DNA from: Nostoc sp. NIES-4103 | GTDB lineage: Bacteria > Cyanobacteriota > Cyanobacteriia > Cyanobacteriales > Nostocaceae | Length of the DNA stretch: 64,000 nt | Assembly (NCBI RefSeq): GCF_002368335.1 | Contig: NZ_AP018288.1 | Coordinates: forward strand, 6,577,221 to 6,641,220 | Reading direction: 5' to 3' | In this document: positions 43,589 through 54,100 of the stretch, piece by piece | How the letters are laid out: each line of letters begins with the position of its first letter | How positions within the stretch are numbered: position 1 is the first letter of the stretch | Translations under genes and position numbers: made by a program | The notes under the pieces: model-generated | Told to the model about the DNA's origin: nothing | Databases searched by the model: none | Seen by the model: the letters and a program-made list of their open reading frames with translations, nothing else

Positions 43589-45667
43589 TTAAGCGTTCCC
43601 TTTGCTTTTTGCAATGATTGCCTCAGCCACGTTGCGAGGCACTTCTTCGTAGTGGCTAAACTCCATTGAGAAGATGCCACGACCTTGGGTCTTCGACCGG
43701 ATATCGGTGGCGTAGCCAAACATTTCTGCCAATGGGACTTTAGCAGTCACTTTAGCAATGCTTTGCTCAGATCCCATGCCCTCGATTTGCCCACGACGGG
43801 AATTGAGGTCGCCCATAACATCCCCAAGGAAGTTTTCGGGAACTTCTACCTCAACTTTCATCATAGGCTCTAAGAGAACGGGTGAAGCCTTTAACACTGC
43901 TTCTTTCATTGCCATTGAGCCAGCAATTTTGAAGGCCATTTCCGAGGAGTCTACATCGTGGTATGACCCATCAATTAGTGTTGCTTTGACATCAATTAGC
44001 GGATATCCGGCTAAAATACCGGATTCGCAGCTTTCTTTCATTCCTTGTTCTGCGGGGCCAATGTACTCTTTAGGTACGACACCACCGACAATTTTGGAGA
44101 CGAATTCAAAGCCGCTACCTGGTTCTCCTGGCTCCAAATCGATGACAACGTGACCGTATTGACCTTTACCACCACTTTGGCGGATAAACTTACCTTCGAC
44201 TCTGGTGACGTGTTTACGAATTGTTTCGCGGTAAGCTACTTGCGGCGCACCGACGTTTGCTTCCACTTTAAATTCACGCAACATCCGGTCTACCAGGATT
44301 TCTAGGTGGAGTTCTCCCATCCCTGCAATCACTGTTTGGTTGGTTTCTGGATCGACGCTGACCCGGAAGGTTGGATCTTCTTCTGAAAGAGATTGCAGAG
44401 CCTTGGATAATTTATCCATGTCGTTCTTGGTTTTGGGTTCAACCGCCACCGAGATTACAGGCTCAGGAATGAATAGAGATTCCAGAATGACTGGTGAACC
44501 CTCGTCACATAATGTGTCACCTGTCAAGGTGTCTTTTAATCCCAACGCAGCTCCTAAGTCACCTGCTCGCAGTTCTTCGACATCTAGTCGTTCATCTGCT
44601 TTTAATACCACCAAACGGGAAATCCGTTCTTTTTTATTCTTAGTAGCGTTGAGAACGTAACTACCTTTTTTCAGGATGCCAGAATAGACGCGAACGAAGG
44701 TCAGGCGACCGTAAGGGTCAGCCATGATTTTAAATGCCAGAGCTGATAGAGGTTCGCTATCATCAGCCCGACGCTCAACAGTGTCGCCATTGGGCAGCGC
44801 ACCTTGAATTGGTGGTACGTCAATTGGTGCTGGCAGGTAATCTACAACTGCATCCAGCATCAACTGCACACCTTTGTTTTTGAATGCTGAGCCGCAAAGT
44901 ACTGGCACAATAGTACCCGCAATTGTGCCTTTACGCAGGGCAGTACGGATTTCCTCTTCTGTCAGTTCTTCGCCCTCGAAGTACTTGTTCATCAGATCGT
45001 CGTCTGTTTCTGCCACCGCTTCTATGAGTTTGTTGCGGTATTCTTCAGCTTGCTCAAGCAATTCCGCCGGAATATCTGTTTCTTGAATATCGGTTCCTTG
45101 GTCGTTGGCGTATATATAAGCACGCTTCCTTACCAAGTCAACAATACCCTTAAAATCATTTTCACTACCAATTGGCAGTTGAATGGCAATGGCGTTGGCA
45201 CGCAGGCGATCGCGCATTTGACCATGAACTTTATAAAAGTCCGCTCCTGTGCGATCCATTTTATTCACAAAGGCTATGCGAGGGACTTTGTAGCGGTCTG
45301 CTTGCCGCCAAACTGTCTCTGACTGCGGTTGCACGCCGCCTACAGAACAAAATACTGCAATTACACCATCCAACACGCGCATGGAACGTTCAACTTCAAT
45401 TGTGAAGTCTACGTGACCTGGAGTATCGATAATGTTTATTTGATGATCTTTCCAACTGGTACTGATCGCGGCGGCAGTGATGGTGATTCCCCGCTCCCGC
45501 TCTTGATCCATCCAGTCTGTTACGGCTGTTCCTTCGTGGACTTCGCCAATTTTATGAATTATCCCAGAGTAAAACAATATTCTCTCTGTTGTTGTTGTCT
45601 TGCCCGCATCTATATGCGCCGCAATACCGATATTGCGTACTCTCTCTAGCGGGTTTGTACGTGCCAC
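43589..45667 (-). CDS. fusA: Elongation factor G
   Basis: The 692-residue translocase has AHIDAGKTTTTERILFYSG (G1), GITITAAAIST (G2), DTPGHVDF (G3) and NKMDR (G4), then domains II-V (EFSHYEEVP at the C-terminus). It drives ribosomal translocation. Standard EF-G, with no signs of a mitochondrial-type paralogue. It lies between rpsG and tuf. The 139-bp upstream gap has two identical palindromes that may be regulatory. Confidence 0.98.
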   Translation of the reverse strand: MARTNPLERVRNIGIAAHIDAGKTTTTERILFYSGIIHKIGEVHEGTAVTDWMDQERERGITITAAAISTSWKDHQINIIDTPGHVDFTIEVERSMRVLDGVIAVFCSVGGVQPQSETVWRQADRYKVPRIAFVNKMDRTGADFYKVHGQMRDRLRANAIAIQLPIGSENDFKGIVDLVRKRAYIYANDQGTDIQETDIPAELLEQAEEYRNKLIEAVAETDDDLMNKYFEGEELTEEEIRTALRKGTIAGTIVPVLCGSAFKNKGVQLMLDAVVDYLPAPIDVPPIQGALPNGDTVERRADDSEPLSALAFKIMADPYGRLTFVRVYSGILKKGSYVLNATKNKKERISRLVVLKADERLDVEELRAGDLGAALGLKDTLTGDTLCDEGSPVILESLFIPEPVISVAVEPKTKNDMDKLSKALQSLSEEDPTFRVSVDPETNQTVIAGMGELHLEILVDRMLREFKVEANVGAPQVAYRETIRKHVTRVEGKFIRQSGGKGQYGHVVIDLEPGEPGSGFEFVSKIVGGVVPKEYIGPAEQGMKESCESGILAGYPLIDVKATLIDGSYHDVDSSEMAFKIAGSMAMKEAVLKASPVLLEPMMKVEVEVPENFLGDVMGDLNSRRGQIEGMGSEQSIAKVTAKVPLAEMFGYATDIRSKTQGRGIFSMEFSHYEEVPRNVAEAIIAKSKGNA

Positions 45668-45766
45668 AGTAGCCTCCTATAGTTTTTGCCTCATGATATC
45701 TTGTATATTACTCTTTGTTAAGATTCTATACTCTACGGAAAACCGTCTTTAATTTTTGTAATTTCA

Positions 45767-45797
45767 CGATATATCGCTCTCTCAGTACGATATATCG
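45767..45797. promoter_or_regulatory. Twin palindromes upstream of fusA
   Basis: Two copies of the perfect 10-bp palindrome cgatatatcg (45767-45776 and 45788-45797), spaced 21 bp start to start, two helical turns. They lie between the rpsG stop and the fusA start. They may be an operator, an RNA element or a chance repeat. Confidence 0.35.
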
Positions 45798-45806
45798 CTT
45801 CTTTAC

Positions 45807-46277
45807 TTAGTAACGATAGTGGGCAAAGGCTTTGTTCGCTTCCGCCATCCGGTGTGTTTCTTCACGCTTGCGAATTGCATTCCCGGTTTCGTTGGCAGCG
45901 TCAAGTAACTCATTGGCCAATTTGCTTGCCATTGTACGGCCTGGCCTAGACCTGGAAAATTGCACCAGCCAACGTAGCGCTAGGGTGGTTCCCCGGTCTT
46001 GCCGCACTTCCATTGGTACTTGATAGGTTGCACCGCCGACTCGGCGAGCTTTCACCTCTACTAAAGGCGTTGCATTCCGCACCGCTCTTTCAAAGGTTTC
46101 TAAAGGAGCGTTCCCAGTCCGTTCCTCAATAGTTTTCAACGCATCATAAACAATGCGTGCTGCTAGGGATTTCTTTCCATGACGCATAATCCGCCTGATG
46201 ATCATGCTCACAAGGCGACTGTTATACACTGAGTCAGGCGGAACTGGGCGCTTTTGAATAACACCACGACGAGACAT
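45807..46277 (-). CDS. rpsG: 30S ribosomal protein S7
   Basis: The 156-residue protein has SRRGVIQKRPVPPDSVYNSRLVSMIIRRIMRHGKKSLA, RVGGATYQVP and RSRPGRTMASKLANELLDAANETGNAIRKREETHRMAEANKAFAHYRY, the S7 hallmarks. It binds the 3' domain of 16S rRNA. It is the second gene of the str operon. The 357-bp gap from rpsL is unusually long for this operon. Confidence 0.97.
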   Translation of the reverse strand: MSRRGVIQKRPVPPDSVYNSRLVSMIIRRIMRHGKKSLAARIVYDALKTIEERTGNAPLETFERAVRNATPLVEVKARRVGGATYQVPMEVRQDRGTTLALRWLVQFSRSRPGRTMASKLANELLDAANETGNAIRKREETHRMAEANKAFAHYRY

Positions 46278-46634
46278 ACTTCAACCTTTAATTCGGATTT
46301 GGCAACGAAATTATATGCTATCAGACACTGGACTCTGAGCGGAGGCTGTCACCGCTCAGACTTCACTTAATTTTTTCTACAATTGCAGCACAGCTTACTA
46401 ATTAACTTGTTGCCTACTATTTAGACATACAAGGCGACAACATTGAAAACCTTATGATTTTGTTCAAAATGCTGCTGTCACTTACAGGATGCTACTTAAA
46501 ATTCCCTAAATTTGCTCGCCCTTTCAAGGGTGTAGATTGATTTCTTGAAAAAGCCAACACAAAAGCAATTTGTGTTTTTTTGCCCTTGTGGGTGAGACGG
46601 TTAATCGGCTCAAACACGATTAATCGCCTCTATT
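46278..46634. other. rpsL-rpsG spacer with hairpins
   Basis: No gene. An 8-bp stem ctgagcgg / ccgctcag lies at 46335-46359. A 7-bp stem acacaaa / tttgtgt with a following T-run lies at 46557-46581, and a palindrome cgattaatcg at about 46618-46627. These may be internal regulatory or processing sites in the operon. Confidence 0.5.
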
Positions 46635-47021
46635 CTACTTTTTAGCTCCCTCTTTGGGGCGCTTGGTTCCATATTTGGAGCGACCTTGTTTGCGGTCTTT
46701 AACTCCAGCTGTATCCAAAGTACCACGGATAATGTGATATCTTACACCTGGTAAGTCCTTAACCCGACCGCCACGAATCATCACAACGGAATGCTCTTGT
46801 AAGTTGTGACCAATTCCTGGAATGTAGGCGGTAACTTCAAATCCAGAAGTTAGTCTGACCCTTGCTACTTTACGTAGAGCTGAGTTAGGCTTTTTAGGTG
46901 TGGTTGTGTATACTCTGGTACAAACACCCCGTCTTTGTGGGCATTGCTTCAGAGCTGGGGACTTGGTTTTCTGACGCGCTTGTTCGCGTTCATTACGTAT
47001 GAGTTGCTGTATTGTTGGCAT
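46635..47021 (-). CDS. rpsL: 30S ribosomal protein S12
   Basis: The 128-residue protein has PTIQQLIRNEREQARQKTKSPALKQCPQRRGVCTRVYTTTPKKPNSALRKVARVRLT, the classical S12 decoding-centre core, and GRVKDLPGVRYHIIRG, followed by a basic tail. First ribosomal gene of the str operon. It lies 71 bp downstream of the A-type Fe-S carrier gene. Confidence 0.97.
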   Translation of the reverse strand: MPTIQQLIRNEREQARQKTKSPALKQCPQRRGVCTRVYTTTPKKPNSALRKVARVRLTSGFEVTAYIPGIGHNLQEHSVVMIRGGRVKDLPGVRYHIIRGTLDTAGVKDRKQGRSKYGTKRPKEGAKK

Positions 47022-47092
47022 GAGTCACAGCGCGTGAAGCTGCTTAGAGGTCTAAGTTTTAACAAATCCTGATTATAGCTTTTTTTATGGTT

Positions 47093-47443
47093 TTATGTCA
47101 ATTGTAATTTGTCAACTGACAACTGACTGATCGAAAAGGAATTGCCACAGCCACAGGTGGCGATCGCTTGGGGGTTATGGAAGCGAAAACCTCCGCCCAT
47201 CAAGTCTTCGGAATAATCCAAGGCTAAATCATTGACATAATCTAAGCTTTCGGCATCTATGACTACTTGAATGCCATTGAGGTCAAAAAGGCGATCGCCA
47301 GCTTTTACCGTTTCATCAAAGCACATATCGTAAAACAAACCGGAACAACCACCCGGTTTAACTGCCAATCTAAACAAGGCATTTGGCTGCTTTGACTTTA
47401 ATCGCCCAATTTCACTTGCGGCTGCTGGACTCAGATGAATCAT
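47093..47443 (-). CDS. HesB/IscA-family iron-sulfur cluster assembly protein
   Basis: A-type Fe-S carrier (116 residues from the preferred ATG, MIHLSPAAASEIGRLK). The three cluster cysteines are visible: one in GGCSGLFYDM and two in TCGCGNSF (C43, C107 and C109, counted from the upstream ATG at 47473). It transfers Fe-S clusters to apo-proteins. The first 10 residues from 47473 are unlike the family, so the internal start is chosen. It lies just ahead of rpsL on the same strand, an arrangement found in other Nostoc-type genomes. Confidence 0.85.
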   Translation of the reverse strand: MIHLSPAAASEIGRLKSKQPNALFRLAVKPGGCSGLFYDMCFDETVKAGDRLFDLNGIQVVIDAESLDYVNDLALDYSEDLMGGGFRFHNPQAIATCGCGNSFSISQLSVDKLQLT

Positions 47444-47671
47444 GGAATTAGTTTTGGCAATAGAATACCCCATTTCAAATATTGCATATTATTAGCTTCA
47501 GCTACCGCATAAGTTAGTTTAAGTATCTTCCTATAACAGTAAAATATCCCTGCCTAGACTAGGTAGGGACATTCAGGGCGCAGTTATTACCTCAGACGGT
47601 TTGCACAATTATTTTTGTTATTTCGTTTTTAGCGCTAAGCCGTTACACCTTGATTAGTTTTGTACTGAGTT

Positions 47672-48091
47672 TTAATTCTCGGTACGGGCATAGTCATCTT
47701 GGTAGCGAATAATATCGTCTTCACCTAAATATTCACCATTTTGCACTTCAATTAACACCAAGGGAATTACGCCAGGATTCTCTAGACGATGAGATGTACA
47801 TTGAGGTACATAAGTTGACTGATTATTGCCCAGCAGTACTTCTTTGTCGCCGCAAACTACCCTAGCTGTACCAGAAACGACAATCCAATGTTCGCTGCGG
47901 TGATGATGCATTTGGAGACTGAGGCGGTGTCCGGGCTTGACTTCGATGCGCTTGATTTTGTATCCCCGCCCTTCTTCCAAAACAGTAAAAGAACCCCAAG
48001 GACGCAGTTCAGTAGCAGCAATACCTCGGTTAGTGATAGCGGTGGATAGGGGCAGAGCGTTAATTTGTGTGGTTTCTTGATATTGAGCCAT
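47672..48091 (-). CDS. Cupin, mannose-6-phosphate isomerase type II-like
   Basis: A 139-residue cupin. It has the type II phosphomannose isomerase C-terminal pattern: RPWGSFTVLEEGRGYKIKRIEVKPGHRLSLQMHHHRSEHWIVVSGTARV, with the metal-binding His cluster MHHHRSEHW, then NQSTYVPQCTSHRLENPG and LIEVQNGEYLGEDDIIRYQDDY. It likely isomerises fructose-6-phosphate and mannose-6-phosphate, feeding GDP-mannose synthesis. The nucleotidyltransferase domain of bifunctional enzymes is absent. An ATG 7 codons upstream (48112) is the alternative start. Confidence 0.85.
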   Translation of the reverse strand: MAQYQETTQINALPLSTAITNRGIAATELRPWGSFTVLEEGRGYKIKRIEVKPGHRLSLQMHHHRSEHWIVVSGTARVVCGDKEVLLGNNQSTYVPQCTSHRLENPGVIPLVLIEVQNGEYLGEDDIIRYQDDYARTEN

Positions 48092-48307
48092 AGTTACCTC
48101 ATTTGGAGACATAACAAACCGTCATTACTCTTAACCATTGATGGAAAAATCTGGCGCAATCTTGCAACCGTAAAAATCGGCAATTCAGTTCCACCTTGCT
48201 AAACATAGCAAAATCAAGTTTGGCAGTGTAAACAACTACTACTAAAACTATTGTGTCTACACCAAGTCTTCATCAAGTAAAATGGCGGCTTGTTCTGAAC
48301 TTTAAAA

Positions 48308-48405
48308 AGGGACTAGGGACTGGGGGCTAGGTACTGGGGACTGGGAAAGAGGTATAGTCATAATTAATTCCTAATCGCCAATCCCTAATACCCAATACCC
48401 AGTCC
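48308..48405. repeat. Short tandem repeats (gggactggg, cccaata)
   Basis: Repeats of gactggg type and their inverted counterparts (aataccc) occupy about 48308-48350 and 48368-48405, like the tuf-rpsJ gap. Confidence 0.7.
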
Positions 48406-48406
48406 C

Positions 48407-50440
48407 TTATTTTCGTAAGAAAATGCCAATTCCGTTATGCACACGAGCGGCTGTACTGGGAGAACGGTCAAGTAGTTGGCCTCCCAGATACAGACTGGTT
48501 GAACTACCACCATCTAAATTTAGGGCATCAACACACCCCAGAAGCTTCATTAATTGAGCGTGTTCTGCCAATGTAGGGCCAGGGCCACCAGCACGGTTAT
48601 GCATGGCAGCAATCACTAGTGTACCTGTTGCTGTTCTGCAAATACCGCTACGAATAGCTTTTTCGGCAATAAAAGCATTGCTGAATTTTTCAGCTTTGGC
48701 ATCTAGGACTATTTGACCATTTTGTACTAAAAGTGGCCCAGCTTGGACAATGTGGGGATAAAGGTTAAAATTAGCAGGATTAGTGGTGTTGGAAATACTG
48801 AGTGTTGTGCCAATAGGCAACTGTAATGCATCACTAGTACTATTTCCACGTAAAATTAATAAATAGCCATCTTGGGGAATAGGAACAGCAGTTTCACCAG
48901 CTTTACCTGCCGATAATTGACGCGTAACTTGGTTTTTCTGAACAACAATGATAATTTCGTTGTCAGTCAGCGGAGTATAGCTAGACCCCCAACTCGGTGT
49001 GTAGCGGGCAATACCACTTTGGACATAACCGCTGTTAAGAAACAGAATTGGCAAGCGTAGGTTATTGGGGGCGATTAAAGTTTCTTCTAAGGTGAGACGA
49101 CCAAAGTAAAATTGTCCTGAATCATTCCAAGCGATCGCACCTCGGTTGAGAATGGGGCCTGATAACCACTGGTTATCTCGACGCAGTGCCCCCAAGGGTA
49201 ATTTATTATTGCGGTTAAAATAACCACCGTTAATTGCAGCTGCTGCTAAGTAACGTTGTGCTGTTTGAATTATCGGGGCTGTGCCTGTTAATGTATCTGG
49301 GTTCGTCCAAATGGGCTTCAATGTTAATCCAACTTTGCGGGGATTGATTTCTAGCCACACCACAGGAAAACTTTCTGTGTCTAAATTGACATATTGCTGA
49401 CGCCAGCGTAATCCTGATGCCCAAGTAATATCGCGTTGTACCATCGCATCGGGACGAATATCGATAATTAAGCGGTTGGGGTTAGCTACGGTGTTAATTT
49501 GAGGAGACTGACCAAAGGGAACGCTAAGACTAATAATTGTTTGGTTATTAACTACTTCGACTTTTTGAATCAGTGCTTCTGGTGCTGGTGCTGCTGGTAA
49601 TTGTTTGAGTGGGTCTGGTAATGATGTCGGTAGCTGTGCTGGTGGTAAAGGAGTATAACGCTGGATTAAGCTGGGATCGGCTATTCCATCAAGGGTGATT
49701 ATCCACTCTCTATTCGGTTGTGTGGGAGACTTAATTGTCACCGTATCCGGGTCAGGAGTCGGTATTTCCGGTCTTTTGATTGGTTGCCCTTGTGTAACTT
49801 GCCAAGGTGTGGGACGATCTAAATCTAGAACAACGCGAGTTGGCTGCAAAGGCACAACGCTACTAACTTCAGCAGGTTGCGGACTTTCAAGAATATTTCT
49901 TATTTGTGCTTGTGGCGTAGCAATCACCAACGTATTACCATTGATTTGCAATTGCCATCCCGCCGCTTGAGCAAAATTAGTAATATTGAGATAGCGATAT
50001 CCACCCAACAGCTTGGTGGCTAAAACTACTGGCTTGGTGGCTGACGAAAACCATGCTACTGGTTGTCTTGCTGGATTGTTACTGTTTAAAAAATTTACCC
50101 CAATTAATTGTCGGAATGGGCCATCACTGAGATAGGTTGTCACCTTACCTGCCTTTGTTGATTGCTGCAACCAGTTCCCTGGTAGGGTGCGTCCATTGAG
50201 CAAAATTTGATTACCAGAAGATGATACTCCTGTCAAAGGGGGTGTTGGGGGCTGTGAAATTGCCGTTGGGACTGGTTTAGTATTTGTTGGGGGCTGCTGG
50301 GGGTTTACTTGCCAGGTAGCAAACAACCACAGTAATGTCGTCATGATTGGTGACATAGTAGCCCGGAAAAATTTCTGTTTAAACTGATTGGCAACAACGC
50401 TGTGGTCTTGTTGGCGGCAACAATTCGTCATTTTTACCAT
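48407..50440 (-). CDS. Phosphodiester glycosidase family protein
   Basis: The 677-residue protein has a hydrophobic segment near residues 29-45, then a Pro/Thr-rich linker. A copper-amine-oxidase-type N-terminal domain (about 60-180) and an AMIN-like beta domain (about 190-330; RLIIDIRPDA) follow. The C-terminal NAGPA-like domain (about 390-677) contains AAINGGYFNRNNKLPLG, TGTLVIAAMHNRAGGPGPTLAEHAQ and ALNLDGGSSTSLYLGG. It is likely a periplasmic, cell-wall-active glycosidase. No partner gene is adjacent. Confidence 0.85.
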   Translation of the reverse strand: MVKMTNCCRQQDHSVVANQFKQKFFRATMSPIMTTLLWLFATWQVNPQQPPTNTKPVPTAISQPPTPPLTGVSSSGNQILLNGRTLPGNWLQQSTKAGKVTTYLSDGPFRQLIGVNFLNSNNPARQPVAWFSSATKPVVLATKLLGGYRYLNITNFAQAAGWQLQINGNTLVIATPQAQIRNILESPQPAEVSSVVPLQPTRVVLDLDRPTPWQVTQGQPIKRPEIPTPDPDTVTIKSPTQPNREWIITLDGIADPSLIQRYTPLPPAQLPTSLPDPLKQLPAAPAPEALIQKVEVVNNQTIISLSVPFGQSPQINTVANPNRLIIDIRPDAMVQRDITWASGLRWRQQYVNLDTESFPVVWLEINPRKVGLTLKPIWTNPDTLTGTAPIIQTAQRYLAAAAINGGYFNRNNKLPLGALRRDNQWLSGPILNRGAIAWNDSGQFYFGRLTLEETLIAPNNLRLPILFLNSGYVQSGIARYTPSWGSSYTPLTDNEIIIVVQKNQVTRQLSAGKAGETAVPIPQDGYLLILRGNSTSDALQLPIGTTLSISNTTNPANFNLYPHIVQAGPLLVQNGQIVLDAKAEKFSNAFIAEKAIRSGICRTATGTLVIAAMHNRAGGPGPTLAEHAQLMKLLGCVDALNLDGGSSTSLYLGGQLLDRSPSTAARVHNGIGIFLRK

Positions 50441-51160
50441 AGTTGACTAAGTACTTTTGAAAGTTATCACCCAAGGCGCAGATTAACTAGATTATGGGGG
50501 AATCTTAAAAATTAGTGATTTAATTTTTTAATAAACGTGATAATCTATATATTGGCTTGTTGTCTCTTGTAGAATCCAACGAGCGACTTTTTACCACAAC
50601 CACTGTCAATTAGTGTTTTCAAAAGCACTAACTGCAACCATAGTATACATAGTAATCTTGTGAGCCAAAACTGGATTAGTATATTGATTCCATCTTCATT
50701 GATGGTTACTATTGTTGTCACTTAAGTCAGGTTGAACTGGTAGTATCTAATTTAGTAGTAAAAGTTAAGCAACAAAAGGTTAGACGACAACAGATATATT
50801 TAGGAATTTTCAAAGGGGTATGTATTTGAATACAGTGATTTTGTTACAGAAACAGGATGATCTCTGTGATGTAATCACTAATCTTTCAGTCGAAATTTTG
50901 TCGCAAGTAAGTTATAACTTGCTTCAAGTAAAGCTTTAAGAGAAAAGACTGTGAAATCAAAGGTATTTTGTCTAACACAGCATAAATACACAAATAAATA
51001 ACGCATTGATTTTAACACGGGTGAGCAAAAACGAAAAACCGAAGTTAAAATTTTTTTTCCCTAAATTTCGGTAATTTATGGATTTCCCCAAGATGTAACT
51101 TAGAAATTTTTCCTCACAAGTAGTGGCAAAATTTGTGACTCAATATTTCAGGAATGCACT
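50441..51160. other. Upstream region of glsF, no gene
   Basis: AT-rich 720 bp between divergent genes. No GTA-N8-TAC NtcA box was found. A perfect 14-bp palindrome tgtatttgaataca is at 50821-50834, and a second (gcaagt ... acttgc) at about 50904-50925. Promoters of glsF are expected here. Confidence 0.5.
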
Positions 51161-54100
51161 ATGAACGACCAATCGATGAATCAATTGCAAACAATGACAT
51201 TTTCAGATATCTACCAAGGACAAAAATGGTTAGTTGAGGAAAGAGATGCTTGTGGTGTAGGTTTTATTGCTCATCGTCAGAATCAAGCCAGCCACGAAAT
51301 TGTAACAAAAGCCTTAACTGCTTTGACTTGCTTGGAACACCGGGGTGGTTGTAGTGCAGACCAAGACTCTGGTGATGGTGCAGGCATATTGACAGCTATT
51401 CCTTGGGATTTGTTTCAAAAAGATTATTTCCCCGAAAAATTAGTAGATTCATCTAACAGCAATATAGCTGTGGGAATGATGTTTTTACCGCAAGACAAAG
51501 AAGTAGCCCAAAAAGTTAAAGAAGCGGTTGAATTGGTAGCTGCACAAGAAAAATTGACTGTACTGGGCTGGCGAGTGGTGCCGGTGCAGCCTGATTTATT
51601 GGGAGTACAAGCAAGAGAAAATCAGCCCCAAATAGAACAAGTTATTTTAGCCGCTGAACAAAGTGGTGATGAACTCGAACGGCAGTTATATATCACTCGT
51701 CGTCGCATTGGCAAAGCAGCTAATAGTATTTCAGACGAGTTTTATATCTGCTCGTTGTCAAGCCGCACAATTGTTTACAAAGGCATGGTGCGTTCTGCCG
51801 TTTTGGGAGAATTTTATCAGGATTTAAAAAATCCCGCTTACAAGAGTGCTTTTGCAGTTTACCATCGCCGCTTTAGTACTAACACTTTGCCCAAATGGCC
51901 CTTAGCGCAACCGATGCGGCTTTTGGGACACAACGGCGAAATCAATACTTTGTTAGGTAACATCAACTGGATGATGGCCAGAGAATCTACCCTGACTCAT
52001 CCAGTGTGGGGCGATCGCGTTGACGAACTCAAGCCTTTAGTCCACATTGACAATAGCGACTCAGCCACCCTAGACAACGTACTTGAATTACTCGTGCGTT
52101 CTGGACGCAGCCCCTTGGAAGCCTTAATGATTATGGTGCCAGAGGCTTATCAAAATCAACCATCTTTGCGTGACTATCCAGAAATTGTCGATTTCTACGA
52201 ATATTACAGCGGTTTGCAAGAAGCGTGGGATGGGCCAGCACTTTTAGTATTTAGCGACGGCAAAAAAGTCGGTGCAACACTAGACCGCAATGGTTTAAGA
52301 CCAGCACGTTACGTGATCACCAAAGATGATTACATCGTCGTCGGTTCCGAAGCAGGTGTAGTTAACTTCCCAGAAGCCGACATTATCCAGAAAGGTAGAC
52401 TTGGGCCAGGGCAAATGATTGCCGTGGATTTAGAAAATCATGAAGTGCTGAAGAATTGGGAGATTAAGCAGCGCATCGCCAAACAGCAACCTTACGGAGA
52501 ATGGCTGCAAAAATACCGTCAAGAACTCAAGCAAATTGTCAATGGTCATTCGTCAGCTGTCAATGGTAACGGGCATCACGCAACTGTGAATGGCAATGGA
52601 CATAAAGCAACTGACAACGGTAATGGCAATGGACATAAAGCAACTGACAACGGTCAACTGACAACTGACAAACTTGATAGACAAACCTGGCTGCAACATC
52701 AATTAGCCTTTGGCTACACCACAGAAGATGTAGAAATGGTGATTGAGACAATGGCGGCTACAGGTGCGGAGAAGACTTTCTGCATGGGGGATGATATTCC
52801 TCTAGCCGTGTTGTCAGAAAAACCTCACTTGCTTTATGACTATTTCAAACAGCGGTTTGCCCAGGTGACGAACCCAGCTATTGATCCCTTACGGGAAAAG
52901 CTAGTGATGTCGTTGAAAGTCGAACTAGGCGAGAGAGGGAACTTATTAGAACCGAAACCAGAATATGCCAGAAGGCTGAAACTTGAATCGCCTGTATTGA
53001 CAGAGGCAGAGTTGGAAGCCGTGAAGTTGTCAGGATTTGCTACGGCTGAATTGTCAACTCTGTTCGCCATCGCTAACGGCCCAGAAGGATTAAAAGCAGC
53101 AGTGCAAGCTTTACAAGCACAAGCCGCCGAGTCAGTCCGTGCAGGTGCGAAGATTTTGATCTTGAGTGACAGGGCTGGTGCAGGAATCGGTACAGAATAC
53201 AGCTACATTCCTCCTTTGTTGGCGGTGGGTGCGGTACACCATCACCTGATTCAAGAAGGTTTGCGGATGAAAACCTCCCTGATTGTCAATACCGCCCAAT
53301 GTTGGAGTACCCATCACTTTGCTTGTTTGATTGGTTATGGTGCTGGTGCTGTATGCCCATACATGGCTTTGGACAGTGTAAGGGATTGGTGGTTTGATAC
53401 CAAAACCCAAAACCTCATGGAGCGGGGTAAACTAACTGCTATCAGCTTAGAGCAAGCGATCGCTAACTATCGCAAAGCTGTAGAATCAGGTTTACTGAAA
53501 ATCCTCTCGAAAATGGGGATTTCCTTACTCTCTAGCTATCAAGCCGCGCAAATCTTTGAAGCGATCGGCATCGGTGGCGATTTATTAGAATTGGGCTTTA
53601 AAGGTACCACTTCCCGCATCGGTGGTTTGAGTGTCAGTGAACTGGCACAAGAAGTGCTTTCCTTACATAGCAAAGCTTTCCCAGAACTGACAGTCAAGAA
53701 GTTAGAAAACCTGGGCTTTGTGCAGTACTTCCCCAAAGGCGAGTACCACATGAACAACCCCGAACTGGCAAAAGCGCTGCATAAAGCTGTAGATGGCAAG
53801 AACTACGACCACTACGAAGTTTACAAAAAGCATCTGGAAAATAGACCAGTTACAGCTTTACGTGACTTGCTCGACTTTACCAGCGATCGCCAGCCCATAC
53901 CTTTAGAACAAGTAGAATCGGTGACGGAGATCGTCAAACGCTTCTGCACTGGTGGCATGTCTTTGGGTGCTTTGTCAAGAGAAGCCCATGAAGTTTTAGC
54001 GATCGCCATGAACCGCATTGGCGGTAAATCTAACTCTGGGGAAGGTGGCGAAGACCCTGTACGCTATACCATCCTCAATGATGTCATCGATGGGCACTCG

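Noticed and set aside
51060..51160. Search for an NtcA box before glsF
   Set aside because: No GTA-N8-TAC match was found in the 720-bp upstream region; near matches had wrong spacing.
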